Assembly (NCBI RefSeq): GCF_011758655.1
Contig: NZ_JAAMPA010000001.1
Location: forward strand, 2,914,001-2,978,000
DNA length: 64,000 nt
Reading direction: 5' to 3'
Source: Modestobacter marinus
Lineage (GTDB): Bacteria; Actinomycetota; Actinomycetes; Mycobacteriales; Geodermatophilaceae
Positions 7,972 through 17,544 of this stretch are shown in pieces (position 1 is the stretch's first letter; every line of letters starts with the position of its first letter). The notes under the pieces are model-generated. The model saw only the letters and a list, made by a program, of their open reading frames with translations. It was not told the DNA's origin and did not search any database. Position numbers and translations under genes: made by a program.

Positions 7972-9171
7972 GTGAGCGAGTTGATCTCCGCGCTGGATGC
8001 CCTAGGCGCCGATGACCTGCACGCCCTGACCGACGGCCAGGTGCTGGACCGGACGGCCATGTTGGTGCAGGTGGTGAACCGCGCGTCGGCGGAGTTGACC
8101 CGCACCGTGCGGTGTGCGGACGCCACGCAGGCCGCCGAGCACGACGGGCTGAAGTCCATGCGGTCCTGGCTGATCGGGCACGCACGGCTCGCGCCGGCCG
8201 AGGCCTCGCGGATCCTGCGATCCGGGCGGGCCCTGGAGCACTTCCCGACGCTGGCGGCCGGGTTCGCCGAGGGTCAGGTGACCCCCGAGCAGGTCGACGT
8301 GGTGGCCAAGAAGGTCGGCCCGGTCGAGGCCGCCCGCGCCGGGGAGCAGGGCATCGACCTGGCGGCGTTCGATGAGGTGTGGACTCAGGTGGCGATGGGC
8401 TCACCGCACCAGTCGCTGGTCGCCGCGGTGCAGGCCTTCGAGGACGCCTTGGACCCCGACGGGCCGGAGCCAGACCCCACCGAGGAGCGGCGGCTCACGA
8501 TCGCCACGCACGCCGATGGTTCGATCACCGGCCGGTTCGACCTGGACGCGACCGGCGGGGAGAAGGTCAAGGCCGCGATCGAGTCGATCGTGCAGGCCAA
8601 CCGCCCGCAGGGTGATGAGCGGACCCGGGCGCAGCAGAACGCCGACGCGCTGGTGCAGTTGGCGGACAACCAGCTCGCCGCGGGGAGCCTGCCCACGCTG
8701 CGCACCGTCAAGCCGCACGTCGTGGTCGGCATCGACATCGAGGACCTGGTCGACCCGGCCACCGGCGCCGGGGCGGCGGAGCTGGGGTTCGGGGCGACGA
8801 TCTCCGCCGCCCGCGCCCGCTACCTGGCGTGTGACGGGAGCATCTCCCGGATCGTGATGGGTCCCGACGGCATCCCGCTGGACCTGGGCCGGGACCACCG
8901 GGTGGTCACCCCGGGGCTGCGCAGGGCCGTGGAACGCCGGGACAAGAGCTGCGTGTTCGCCGGCTGTGGTGCACCGACCCACTGGTGCGATGTGCACCAC
9001 CTGATCCACTGGCTGCACGGCGGTGAGACGTCGTTGAGCAACTCGGCCCTGTTGTGCGAACGGCACCACACCAAGGTCCACCACGGGTTCCGGGTCGAAC
9101 GAGATCCCGACGGCCGGTGGCGGACCTGGCGTCCCGACGACACCGAGATCCTCATCGGCCCACCGCTGTAG
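7972..9171 (+). CDS. DUF222 / HNH endonuclease protein (13E12-repeat family)
   Basis: A 399-residue member of the actinobacterial 13E12 family. The N-terminal two thirds (about residues 1-310) is the helical DUF222 domain, with typical blocks such as LARTVRCADATQA-like and GLKSMRSWLIGHARLAPAEA. The C-terminus is an HNH nuclease at about 323-372, with a Cys pair (CVFAGCGAPTHWC), DVHHLIHWLHGG and LCERHHTKVHH, so the metal-binding His/Asn/His core looks intact. The GTG start at 7972 has GGGAGG seven bases upstream. Copies of this family often vary in number between strains, and its true function is unknown; a role in DNA transactions or selfish spread has been suggested. A LexA-like box directly upstream points to induction by DNA damage. 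Confidence 0.9.
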   Translation: MSELISALDALGADDLHALTDGQVLDRTAMLVQVVNRASAELTRTVRCADATQAAEHDGLKSMRSWLIGHARLAPAEASRILRSGRALEHFPTLAAGFAEGQVTPEQVDVVAKKVGPVEAARAGEQGIDLAAFDEVWTQVAMGSPHQSLVAAVQAFEDALDPDGPEPDPTEERRLTIATHADGSITGRFDLDATGGEKVKAAIESIVQANRPQGDERTRAQQNADALVQLADNQLAAGSLPTLRTVKPHVVVGIDIEDLVDPATGAGAAELGFGATISAARARYLACDGSISRIVMGPDGIPLDLGRDHRVVTPGLRRAVERRDKSCVFAGCGAPTHWCDVHHLIHWLHGGETSLSNSALLCERHHTKVHHGFRVERDPDGRWRTWRPDDTEILIGPPL

Positions 9172-9405
9172 GGCTGTGGGTGTGGCATGCCGCTGGCCCG
9201 CCGTCCGACCGACGGAGGGTCCAGCGGGCTGCGCGGGGCTGGGCAGCTGTTGCGCCGACCGGGACGAGAGCTGGAGCAGGGACCGGGGGAGAGCGGGCGG
9301 GAGCAGCTGCGGGACGTCGGCCCGGCGCAGCTCGGGGACGAGCGCGCCGGAGCAGCCCTGGTGGGGGCGGAGCAGTGCCAGAGAAGGCGTCCGCGCTTGG
9401 GCAGG

Positions 9406-12400
9406 TCACCCGGCGGCGGGCTGCTCCAGAGCCTCCTGCACCACGGCGCTCGGGGGGACGGGAGGAGTGGCGACCGCGAGCAGGTCCGCATCGCCGTCGG
9501 CCACCGCGGTCAGCCACTGGCCGGCGCTCTGCCGGGCGATCCGGCCGGCCCGCACCGCCTGGGCGAGCGCCAGCTCCAGCGGCGGCATCAACACCGGGTG
9601 CCGCCGGCGGTGGCCGAAGACGGCGAGCGTCTGCTGGAACAGGTCGTCGCGGGTCATCCCGGCCACCGACCGGCACAGCGCCACCATCGCGTTGCCGATC
9701 TCCTCCGGCGGGACGTGCTCCAGCGCCCGGTCGGTGCTCGTCGCCTGCCGCCGGAACGTCGTCCACGTGGCCGGGTCCAGGGGAGTCCGGTCCGTGGTCG
9801 GCGGCCACAGGAACTCCGCACCCGGCTCGGGCAGCAGCGCCAGGATCGACTCCATCCGCGCCGCGTTCACCCGCGGCACCCCGAACGCCGCCGCCGTCCG
9901 CCGGGCCAGCCGCTCCCGGTGGATCGGACCCTCCGCCCGGATCCCCGCCGCCAGCACCCGCCGCACCAGCCGGGCCGCCTCCGGGTTCGCCAGCTGCCGC
10001 AGCATCTGCGGCTCGCCCACCGGCTTCGGCGTCCACGGCCGGAACGGCACCTCACCGGCCAGCAACGCCGGCGTCACCACCGGGTGCGCCGCGCAGCGCA
10101 CCGGCTCCGCCGTCGACACCTCGTCCTCCACGTCCGGCGCGTCCGGGTCGAAGGGGTCGATCTCCTCCTGCGGCTCGGCGACGTCGGCGACCGGGGCCGG
10201 CAGCGGGGGCAGCAGTGGCTCCACTGGAGCAGCACCCGCCACCGCGGCGACCAGTCGGTCGACCACCGCCTCGCACTCGGCCAGCCACTCCGGCAGCCAC
10301 ACCCGCTCCACCGCCGGCCACCCCCGCAGCTCCGCCAGCTCCAGGTACGCCAGCTCCCGGTCCACCGGCGCACGCCCCGCCCAGCCCGGCCCGTCCAGCA
10401 GCACCGCCAGCACCGGACGCTCCGGCGCCTCCGGCCGGGCGACGGTCAGGTCGACCCGGAACGGGGAGAGCCCGACGTCGGTGCGCACCACGAGTCCGCG
10501 GCCGCGCAGCGCCGCGGCGACGTCCTCCCGGTGCGGGTCCCGCACCGCTCTCGACGTCCGCGGGACGGCGTCCGGGCCGCGCCGCGCCAGCTCCAGGTAG
10601 GTCCGCAGCCGGCGCACCCCCGGTTGCGTCGTCGTCGCCGGCCGCAGCAGCGACGGCGCGAACGACGCGAAGACCACCACCTGACGGCGGGCCCGGCTCA
10701 CCGCCACGGTCAGCCGGCGCTCACCGCCGGCCCGGTTCAGCGGCCCGAGGTCCAGCGGCAGGCAGCCGCGCTCGTCGGCCGCGCACCCCAGCGACAGCAG
10801 GACGACGTCGGCCTCCTCGCCCTGGGCCGCCTCGACCTCCCGCACCCGCAGCGCGCCGCGGTCCAGCGCCTCGGCCGCCCGGTCCCGCCCCGCCCGCAGC
10901 AGGCCCTCGATCAGCCGGCGCTGCGGTCCGTGCAGCGTCACCACGGCCACCGAGGGCACCGCGTCCGCCGAGGCCGCGAACCGCTGCCGCAGCTCGGCGA
11001 CCACCGCCTCCGCCTCGGCCGGGTTCGTCCCGCGCTGCTCGCCCGCCCGCAGGAAGACGCCGTCCACCTGCACCAGCGAGATGGCCGGCCCGGCCGGCGG
11101 GCCCGGCACCGTCGTCAGCCGGGAGTCGAACGCCAGGGCGTTGACGAACGCGACCAGCGACTCGTCGGCGCTGCGGTGGTGCCAGGTCAGCTCCCGCCGC
11201 GGGACCCCGGCGCGCAGGCACGCGGCGAGCAGCCCCTCGTCGGGGGCCTCGTCGACCGCGGCGCGCGGCGGCAGCTGCTGGCGGTCGCCGACCACCACCG
11301 CCGCGCGCGCCCGGCCCAGGGCACCCAGCGCATCGGCGACCCGCAGTGACGACGCGTCCTCGATCACCACCAGGTCGAACGAGCCGGCGGTCGGGGGCAG
11401 GAACCGGGCGACGGCGTCCGGGGTGGCCAGCACCGCACGGGTCCGGTCGCCCTCGGCGAGGGCGGCAGCCGCCTGCGCGCGGGTCGCCGTGGAGACCGCG
11501 AGCGCCCGCTGGACCGCCTCCTCCGCGGCCCGCGCGTCGGGGACGGCGAGCCCGCCGGCCGCCGAGCGCTCGGCGAACGACGCCTCGGCCACCCCGCGGT
11601 CGAACGCCGCGACGGCGTCGTCGGCCGGCACCGCTCCGGACAGCAGCGCGGCCCGCGCCTCGGCCAGCCCGGCGGCCTCCAGCAGGTGCAGGTGGCGCAG
11701 CAGGTCCAGCCAGTGCCCGAGAGAGGGGACGCCGAACTCCTCGACCGCCCGCTCGTCCTGCGTCGTCTCCCACACCCGAACCAACCCGGTGTCCCCGGCC
11801 CACCCCAGCAGCTGGTCCAGCGAACCCAGACAGGCCACCGGCAGGGCGGTCAGCGCGGCCCGCAGCTTCCGGACGGCCACCGCCCGGGCCGGGTCCGGCG
11901 CCGGCGCGGTGTCCAGGAAGCGGCGCAGCGGGGGAGTGAAGGCCGGGTCGCCGTCCAGCGCGGAGCCGAGCCGGCGCAACGCGGCGACCTGCCGCTCGAC
12001 CAGGTGCGGGTCGGTCAGCAGGTTCCAGTTCCACGGCACCGCCAGCCCGGCCACCGTGGAGCAGCGCAGGGTCAGCTCGCGGGCCGCGCCCTGCACCTGG
12101 AGCAGTTCCGCGGTCAGCACCGGGACGTCGGTCGGCTCCACGTGCACACCCGGCCGCAGCGAGGGGGCCAGCTCGGTGAGCACCGCCGCCAGCCGCTTCG
12201 CCCGGCCGAACCGCCCGGAGACGGCCGCCTGCTCGGCGTCCTCGGCGATCCCGGCCAGCGGCAGGTCCAGCGCCTCGGGCAGGGCGACGTCCAGCCCGGG
12301 GTGCGTCGCGGTGACGAACGCGGACACCTCGTCGAGCAGCGCGGCGGCGTCCTCCGCCCACTCCGGGGTGCGGACGGCGTCCACCGCGGCGAGCGGCACG

Positions 12401-15069
12401 TCCGGGCCGACCAGCACGGTGGCGACGGCGTCCAGGTCCTCCGGGGTCCGCGCCGCGGCGACCACCCGCGCCAGTGGCCCGGCGGGCGGCAGCGCCCGCA
12501 GCGCGGTGTCGACGGCGAGCACCGCGGTGTGCACCGCGACCGGGTCGGCGTCGGCCGAGTCGAGGAACCCCCACGGGTGCCGCGGCCGCGGCCGGGTGCG
12601 GGCGGCGACCTCGGGCAGCGTGGTCAGCAGCTCGTGCACCTTCGCGGTGGTGCGGGCCGACGCGGTGGCGACGTACGCGGTCGCCAGCGGCAGGGCCGGC
12701 GTGCCGGGCGCCGCGGCGAGCACGCCGGCGCGCGCGGCGTACAGCGACAGCCCGGCGGAGTTGGGGGCGTGCAGCCGCTCGGCGTAGCCGGCCAGCTCGC
12801 GCCGCGCCGTCCGCAGCTCGTCGGGGACGGCCGCGAGGCCGGCGACCTCCGGGAGGTCCCCGGCGGCGGGTGGGACGGCATCGGACGGGGCGGCGGCGGG
12901 ACGGCGGAGGTCGGTGACCAGCCCGCCGAGCCCCACACCCGCCAGGCGCCGGGACACCGCGTCCAGCGCGGACTGCTGGGCGGCGAGCACCAGCACCCGC
13001 TGACCGCCGGCCGCGGCCGCGGCGACCAGGTTGGCGACCGTCTGCGACTTGCCGGTGCCCGGTGCGCCCTCGAGCACGAGGGTCCGCCCGGCGACGGCGT
13101 CGGTGATCGCCCGCAGCTGGTCGGTGTCGGCGGGCAGCGGCAGCGTCGCGGCGAGCTCGGCCAGGTCGGTGGCGAGCGCGCTGCCGGGGGCGGGCACGGG
13201 GTCGACGAAGGGCTGGCCGGGGCGCAGCAGCACCGGCACCAGCGGGTTGCGCAGCGCGGCCGCGCCGAGCTGGTCGGCGTCCTGCCGGATCCGGGAGGAC
13301 GCCGCGGGCAGCACCGCGAGGTCGGCGGTCGGCTCGACCCGGTGCGGCAGCCCACGCTGGGCCAGCTCCTGCCGCAGCGCCGGGAGAGCGACGGCCAGGT
13401 CGAGGCCGCCCTCGCCGTCGCCCCCGCCGTCGAGTGCCGGCACGGCCACGCCGGTGCGGCGGCGCAGCTCGGCCAGCAGGTGCCCGTTCGGGCCGATGGC
13501 CCCCGCCGGGTCGGCGGTCAGCCGGTAGGCGCCCGTGCTCGCCACCCGGGAGAGCAGGACCGGGACCAGCGCCAGCGGTGAGCGCACCGGCTGCCCGTCG
13601 AGCTCCCAGGTCACCGACCCCAGCGTCAGGTACAGGTCGCCGGTGCCGGTCTCCTCCACCAGCGCGGCCGCCCGCTCGGCGAGCGCGGCCAGCCGGCGCG
13701 AGTAGTGCACCGAGCCAAGATCGGCGTAGAGCCCGCCGTGCTCGACGAGCAGCTCACCCAGCTGGTGCGGGGGCAGGTCCCGCGCCGAGCGGATGCCACG
13801 CCGGCGGGCCGCGGCGCCGAGCTGGTCGGTGGGCACCAGGGTGAGCGCGGCGTCCGCGGCGAGCCGCTCGGCGAGGACGGCGAGCCGTCCGGGGGGCACG
13901 GTGAGCGGCACGACCCCGCCGTCGGCCCGGTCCAGGTCCAGGTCCAGCAGCGGGGCCACGGTCCCCGCCGGCCGGTCTCCGGCGCGGGCCGGGCTGCGGT
14001 CGGGCAGCCCCGGCAGCGGGAGCGGGGCGACGCCGTCCAGCCGGGCGCGGTGCACGTCGGTGACCCCGAGCACCCGGTGCAGGTCGCCGGCGAGCCAGGC
14101 GGCGGCGGCCGTGCGGTGCAGGTCGCCGAAGGTCGCCGGCTCCGCGGCGATCCCCAGCATCGTGGTCTCCACCAGCGCGATCGCGCCCTGGTCGACCAGC
14201 TCGGCGAGCCCGGACACCTCGGTGGTGGCCGTGCTCCCGGCGCAGCGGTCGACCCGCCAGTAGCCGAGGAAGGCGTGTCCCGGGCAGGTCGCGCCGTCGG
14301 CGGCGATCCACAGCAGCGGGCGGATCCCGGCGTGCTCGAGCGCGGCGGCGAGGGTGAGCACCGTGTCCAGGCTGGTGCCGGCCCGGTCGTCGAGCACCTG
14401 GTCGGGGGTGCGCACCCGCTGCGGGACGTCGGCCCAGCTCGCGACCGGCGGACGGGGGCGGATGGCCCGCCGCCGCATGGCCTCCACGATCGCCGCGGCG
14501 GTCTCGTCGATGCGCGCCGCACCGGTCGGGTGCCCGCCGACCGTGGGGTCACCGGTGCGCTGGCGCAGCAGGTCGGCCGCGGCGCCGACCAGCCCGGCCA
14601 CCGCGGGCGAAGCCGGCTGCACGTGGGCGGCCAGCAGCTCCAGGGCCAGCGGCGCCGGCGCCGCCAGCCACTGCCCGGCAGCGAGCACCCGCACCGCCGT
14701 CCGGGTGCAGCCCAGCAGCTCCCCGTCGCGTTCGACCCGGGCCTCGACGGTGGCCGTGCCCGGCTCGGCGACGGCGGCGAGGACGGCGGGGTCCAGGCGC
14801 AGGTCGAGGTCGGTGAGCACCGTCGTCCGGCCGGGGTCGACGTCGACGGTGAGCTCGACGGGGGAGCCGAGCGGGCCGTCGGGGGTGGTGATCGAGACGA
14901 CCACCCGTGCGCCGCGCACCGGCTCGGCGGCCCCGGTCAGCGTGAGGACGGCGACGAGGGGCACCCCGGCACGGGCCAGCGCCTCGCCGACGACCGGCAC
15001 GCAGTCGAGTTCCACGGAGACCCGCGGATCGGCTGCCGCGGTGTGCTGCGGGCACGGGGAGACGCCCAT
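9406..15069 (-). CDS. Giant DUF4011 / SF1 helicase / Vsr-like nuclease / DUF3320-like protein, with altered catalytic residues
   Basis: A 1887-residue multidomain protein. The N-terminus (about 1-320) resembles DUF4011 proteins with a transglutaminase-like segment, but the expected Cys is Ser233 (GTSLDTVLTL); its partner block GHAFLGYW is kept. An SF1 helicase core follows: Walker A GAPGTGKSQ (Lys674), a Walker B region reading VVIEDASSL (Glu1237-Asp1238 instead of Asp-Glu), GDRQQLPP, AAQGEEADVVLLS and VAVSRARRQ. A Vsr/MTES_1575-like nuclease follows at about 1515-1610 (FRVDLTV with Asp1540, LLDG, GWPAVERVWLPEWL). The C-terminus (about 1665-1800) is DUF3320-like. ATG 15069 has GGAGGT upstream, buried in an inverted repeat. 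A longer, intact paralogue lies at 43288-49377. Such helicase-nuclease fusions are candidates for phage defence or DNA repair; the function here is inference. Confidence 0.88.
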   Translation of the reverse strand: MGVSPCPQHTAAADPRVSVELDCVPVVGEALARAGVPLVAVLTLTGAAEPVRGARVVVSITTPDGPLGSPVELTVDVDPGRTTVLTDLDLRLDPAVLAAVAEPGTATVEARVERDGELLGCTRTAVRVLAAGQWLAAPAPLALELLAAHVQPASPAVAGLVGAAADLLRQRTGDPTVGGHPTGAARIDETAAAIVEAMRRRAIRPRPPVASWADVPQRVRTPDQVLDDRAGTSLDTVLTLAAALEHAGIRPLLWIAADGATCPGHAFLGYWRVDRCAGSTATTEVSGLAELVDQGAIALVETTMLGIAAEPATFGDLHRTAAAAWLAGDLHRVLGVTDVHRARLDGVAPLPLPGLPDRSPARAGDRPAGTVAPLLDLDLDRADGGVVPLTVPPGRLAVLAERLAADAALTLVPTDQLGAAARRRGIRSARDLPPHQLGELLVEHGGLYADLGSVHYSRRLAALAERAAALVEETGTGDLYLTLGSVTWELDGQPVRSPLALVPVLLSRVASTGAYRLTADPAGAIGPNGHLLAELRRRTGVAVPALDGGGDGEGGLDLAVALPALRQELAQRGLPHRVEPTADLAVLPAASSRIRQDADQLGAAALRNPLVPVLLRPGQPFVDPVPAPGSALATDLAELAATLPLPADTDQLRAITDAVAGRTLVLEGAPGTGKSQTVANLVAAAAAGGQRVLVLAAQQSALDAVSRRLAGVGLGGLVTDLRRPAAAPSDAVPPAAGDLPEVAGLAAVPDELRTARRELAGYAERLHAPNSAGLSLYAARAGVLAAAPGTPALPLATAYVATASARTTAKVHELLTTLPEVAARTRPRPRHPWGFLDSADADPVAVHTAVLAVDTALRALPPAGPLARVVAAARTPEDLDAVATVLVGPDVPLAAVDAVRTPEWAEDAAALLDEVSAFVTATHPGLDVALPEALDLPLAGIAEDAEQAAVSGRFGRAKRLAAVLTELAPSLRPGVHVEPTDVPVLTAELLQVQGAARELTLRCSTVAGLAVPWNWNLLTDPHLVERQVAALRRLGSALDGDPAFTPPLRRFLDTAPAPDPARAVAVRKLRAALTALPVACLGSLDQLLGWAGDTGLVRVWETTQDERAVEEFGVPSLGHWLDLLRHLHLLEAAGLAEARAALLSGAVPADDAVAAFDRGVAEASFAERSAAGGLAVPDARAAEEAVQRALAVSTATRAQAAAALAEGDRTRAVLATPDAVARFLPPTAGSFDLVVIEDASSLRVADALGALGRARAAVVVGDRQQLPPRAAVDEAPDEGLLAACLRAGVPRRELTWHHRSADESLVAFVNALAFDSRLTTVPGPPAGPAISLVQVDGVFLRAGEQRGTNPAEAEAVVAELRQRFAASADAVPSVAVVTLHGPQRRLIEGLLRAGRDRAAEALDRGALRVREVEAAQGEEADVVLLSLGCAADERGCLPLDLGPLNRAGGERRLTVAVSRARRQVVVFASFAPSLLRPATTTQPGVRRLRTYLELARRGPDAVPRTSRAVRDPHREDVAAALRGRGLVVRTDVGLSPFRVDLTVARPEAPERPVLAVLLDGPGWAGRAPVDRELAYLELAELRGWPAVERVWLPEWLAECEAVVDRLVAAVAGAAPVEPLLPPLPAPVADVAEPQEEIDPFDPDAPDVEDEVSTAEPVRCAAHPVVTPALLAGEVPFRPWTPKPVGEPQMLRQLANPEAARLVRRVLAAGIRAEGPIHRERLARRTAAAFGVPRVNAARMESILALLPEPGAEFLWPPTTDRTPLDPATWTTFRRQATSTDRALEHVPPEEIGNAMVALCRSVAGMTRDDLFQQTLAVFGHRRRHPVLMPPLELALAQAVRAGRIARQSAGQWLTAVADGDADLLAVATPPVPPSAVVQEALEQPAAG

Positions 15070-15082
15070 GGGGTCGTTCTAC

Positions 15083-15119
15083 CTCCGCCGGGGCCCCGGA
15101 TCGGGGAGCCCCGGCGGAG
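15083..15119 (-). repeat. 12-bp inverted repeat covering the ribosome-binding site of the giant helicase gene
   Basis: CTCCGCCGGGGC (15083-15094) is perfectly repeated in inverse at 15108-15119, with a 13-base loop that can pair further. In the minus-strand transcript the downstream arm contains the GGAG of the Shine-Dalgarno, ten bases before ATG 15069. It may end transcription of the upstream amidohydrolase gene, hide the ribosome-binding site, or both. No U tract follows it. Confidence 0.7.
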
Positions 15120-15156
15120 ATGTGACAACTGGGACGGGAGGGTCGCCCCCGGGCGG

Positions 15157-16368
15157 TCAGGCGGCCGCGTCGCGCTCCAGTGCCCGCACCGCCAGCTCGG
15201 CGTGCAGCAGCGCGCCGTCGGAGAGCACCGCGTCGCTGAACTCCGCCCGCGGGCTGTGGTTGTTCGGGGCGGTGGCGTGGTCCTCGCCCACGGCGGCGCC
15301 CAGGAACAGGTAGCAGCCCGGCACCTCCGCCAGCACCCGGGAGAAGTCCTCGGACCCCGACTGCGGGTACACCTTCGGCGCGTAGCGCTCCTCGCCGAAG
15401 ACCTCCTGCGCCACCCCGGCCGCGAACGCCGTGTGGGTCGGGTCGTTGACCGTCACCGGGTACTCCTCCAGGTACAGCGCCTCGGCCTCCAGCCCGTAGC
15501 CGGCCGCGACCGACTCGCACAGCCGCACCGAGGCCACCCGCATCCGCTCCCGGGCCTCGGCCGAGAACGTGCGCACGGTCGCCTGGAACGTCGCCTCGTC
15601 CGGGATGATGTTGCGCTTGGTGCCGCCGGAGAACAGGCCGACGGTGAGCACCACCGGGTCGAAGACGTCGAACTGGCGGGTGACCATCGTCTGCAGGTCC
15701 CCGATCAGCTGGGCGGCCACCGAGATCGGGTCGCGCGCCAGGTGCGGGGCCGAGCCGTGCCCGCCGCTGCCGCGCACGGTCACCCGCAGCTCGTCGCTGG
15801 CCGCCATCAGCGTGCCCGGGCGGGTGGTGAACTCCCCGCGGGGGCTCATCGCCGACATCACGTGCATCCCGTACGCCGAGGTGACCCGCGACCCGGCGGC
15901 GTCGAGCACGCCCTCGCGCAGCATGTACCCGGCGCCGTCCCAGCCCTCCTCGCCCGGCTGGAACATCAGGACGACGTCGCCGGCGAGGGACTCCCGGTGC
16001 GCGCTCAGCAGCCGGGCCGCGCCGACCAGCATCGCGGTGTGCAGGTCGTGCCCGCAGGCGTGCATCGTGCCGTCGACCTGGCTGGTGTAGTCCACCCCGG
16101 TCTGCTCCTGCACGGGCAGGGCGTCCATGTCACCGCGCAACAGCACCGCCGGGCCGGGCCGGCCGCCGCGCAGCACCGCCGTCACCGAGGTCAGCTCGGT
16201 GCCCGTGCTGACCTCCAGGCCCAGGCCGTCGAGGGCGCTCAGCACCGTCTCCTGCGTCCAGGGCAGCTGCAGCCCCACCTCGGGTCGCCGGTGCAGCGCG
16301 TGCCGCAACTGGACCAGCTCGTCCTGCATCGCCTCGGCGTCCTCGCGCAGTGCGCCTGACCGGATCAC
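15157..16368 (-). CDS. M20-family (M20D) amidohydrolase
   Basis: A 403-residue cytoplasmic metallohydrolase of the hippurate hydrolase/IAA-amino-acid hydrolase group, which removes acyl groups from N-acyl amino acids or related amides. The family blocks are in order: RHALHRRPEVG near the N-terminus, LLRGDMDALPVQE, MHACGHDLHTAML (metal ligands), FQPGEEGWDGAGYML (catalytic Glu and ligand), and SEDFSRVLAEVPG near the C-terminus. The GTG start at 16368 has GGGAGGT six bases upstream; an in-frame ATG at 16446 would add 26 untypical residues. It is divergent from a two-module Lrp/AsnC regulator with a 92-base gap, so that regulator is the probable controller. Its role fits the peptide and modified amino-acid island to its right. 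Confidence 0.9.
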   Translation of the reverse strand: MIRSGALREDAEAMQDELVQLRHALHRRPEVGLQLPWTQETVLSALDGLGLEVSTGTELTSVTAVLRGGRPGPAVLLRGDMDALPVQEQTGVDYTSQVDGTMHACGHDLHTAMLVGAARLLSAHRESLAGDVVLMFQPGEEGWDGAGYMLREGVLDAAGSRVTSAYGMHVMSAMSPRGEFTTRPGTLMAASDELRVTVRGSGGHGSAPHLARDPISVAAQLIGDLQTMVTRQFDVFDPVVLTVGLFSGGTKRNIIPDEATFQATVRTFSAEARERMRVASVRLCESVAAGYGLEAEALYLEEYPVTVNDPTHTAFAAGVAQEVFGEERYAPKVYPQSGSEDFSRVLAEVPGCYLFLGAAVGEDHATAPNNHSPRAEFSDAVLSDGALLHAELAVRALERDAAA

Positions 16369-16460
16369 GTGACCTCCCTGGGGATCGGTGGGCGGGACGT
16401 TAGGAGTTCGGCCGGTTCTCCGACAGGATTTGCAGTCATCCGTCACGAGAGGCGCCTGAA

Positions 16461-17483
16461 GTGACTCGATCAGTTGTGCTGGACGAGGACGACCTCGCCC
16501 TTGTCGAGGCGTTGCAGCGCGACCCGCGCGCCCCGTGGACCGAGGTGGCGGCGATGGTCGGCACCAACGCGGTCACCGCGTCCCGGCGGTGGGAGCGGCT
16601 GCGCGCCGCGGGCGCCGCCTGGGTCACCGGCACCCCCGGCCCGGGGTCGCACCACGCGCAGGTGCTCGCCTACGTCGACGTGACCTGCCTGCCGAGCGAG
16701 AAGACCCGGGTCGCCAACGAGCTGGCCGGTGACGCCCACGCGCTCTCCGTCGACATCACCGCCGGCGGCCGGGACCTGATGCTGACCGTGGCCGCCGTCG
16801 ACCTGCCCACCCTGGGGCGCTACCTGCTCGAGCGGCTGGACCGGGTGCCCGGGGTCACCGGCACCCGGGCGCGGATCGCCACCCGGCTCTACGCCGAGGG
16901 CAGCACCTGGCGGCTGGGCGTGCTGCCCTCGACCGGCGCCAGTGGCGGGCCGCCGCAGCTCATCCGCCCGACCGTGCTCGACGAGGTCGACCGGGAGCTG
17001 ATGTCGGCGCTGGGGGAGGACGGCCGCGCGTCCTACGCCGCGCTCGCCACGGCGACCGGGATCAGCCAGCCGACCGCGCGCCGCCGGGTCGACCGGCTGA
17101 TCAGCTCCGGCGCGGTGCTGCTGCGCACCGAGGTCGCCGCACCGCTGGCCGGGCTGCCGGTGATGGTCGTGCTGTCGGCCGACGCCCCGGCCGGGCGGCT
17201 GGACGACGCCGCCGCGCGGCTCGGCCGGCTGCGCCAGGTGCGGTTGTCCACGACGCTGGCCGGCACGCCGAGCCTGCTCGTGGTCGCGTGGCTGGCCTCC
17301 CTGGAGGAGGTGCACCGCTTCGAGCAGGAGCTGGCCCACGTGGTGCCCGACGTCGTGGTGGTCGACCGGCTGGTGGTGCTGCGGGCGGTCAAGCGGATGG
17401 GTCACCTGCTCGACGTGGAGGGGCGCGCGACCGGCACGGTCCGGATGGACGTCTGGTCCGATCCGGTGCCCGGTGCGCAGTAG
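16461..17483 (+). CDS. Lrp/AsnC-family regulator with two DNA-binding modules
   Basis: A 340-residue regulator about twice the usual Lrp length because it carries two HTH_AsnC units. The first is at about residues 8-52 (LDEDDLALVEALQRDPRAPW, then VAAMVGTNAVTASRRWERL). The second is at about 174-218 (LDEVDRELMSALGEDGRASY, then LATATGISQPTARRRVDRL). Ligand-binding-like alpha/beta segments follow each unit. Long Lrp proteins of this kind are frequent in actinobacteria and commonly control adjacent amino-acid or peptide catabolic genes. It is divergent from an M20D amidohydrolase and 136 bases upstream of an oligopeptide transporter operon, so both are likely targets. GTG 16461 is the likely start, with GAGAGG upstream. 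Confidence 0.88.
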   Translation: MTRSVVLDEDDLALVEALQRDPRAPWTEVAAMVGTNAVTASRRWERLRAAGAAWVTGTPGPGSHHAQVLAYVDVTCLPSEKTRVANELAGDAHALSVDITAGGRDLMLTVAAVDLPTLGRYLLERLDRVPGVTGTRARIATRLYAEGSTWRLGVLPSTGASGGPPQLIRPTVLDEVDRELMSALGEDGRASYAALATATGISQPTARRRVDRLISSGAVLLRTEVAAPLAGLPVMVVLSADAPAGRLDDAAARLGRLRQVRLSTTLAGTPSLLVVAWLASLEEVHRFEQELAHVVPDVVVVDRLVVLRAVKRMGHLLDVEGRATGTVRMDVWSDPVPGAQ

Positions 17484-17505
17484 GCTGCGCCCTTCGACAC
17501 ACAGA

Positions 17506-17523
17506 GTGTGAGGCCAGTCACAC
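17506..17523. promoter_or_regulatory. CRP-like operator upstream of the peptide transporter operon
   Basis: GTGTGAGGCCAGTCACAC is a perfect palindrome apart from its six-base spacer and fits the CRP consensus TGTGA-N6-TCACA exactly. It is centred about 105 bases before the first ABC gene and just after the Lrp gene. A second palindrome, GTGACA-tgtc-TGTCAC, lies at 17545-17560 but has the wrong spacing for CRP and may bind another factor. Confidence 0.6.
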
Positions 17524-17544
17524 GGAACGCATGGACTCACCGTC

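Noticed and set aside
9406-15069. Calling the degenerate giant helicase a pseudogene
   Set aside because: The frame is intact over 1887 codons with all domains present; only specific residues differ, so a kept protein with altered activity is more likely.
9054-16359. Several long plus-strand frames (600-880 codons) opposite the first giant helicase and the M20D gene
   Set aside because: They consist of Arg/Pro/Ala-rich or Gln/Arg-rich sequence without ribosome-binding sites or domain motifs, while the minus-strand frames carry clear helicase and hydrolase motifs.
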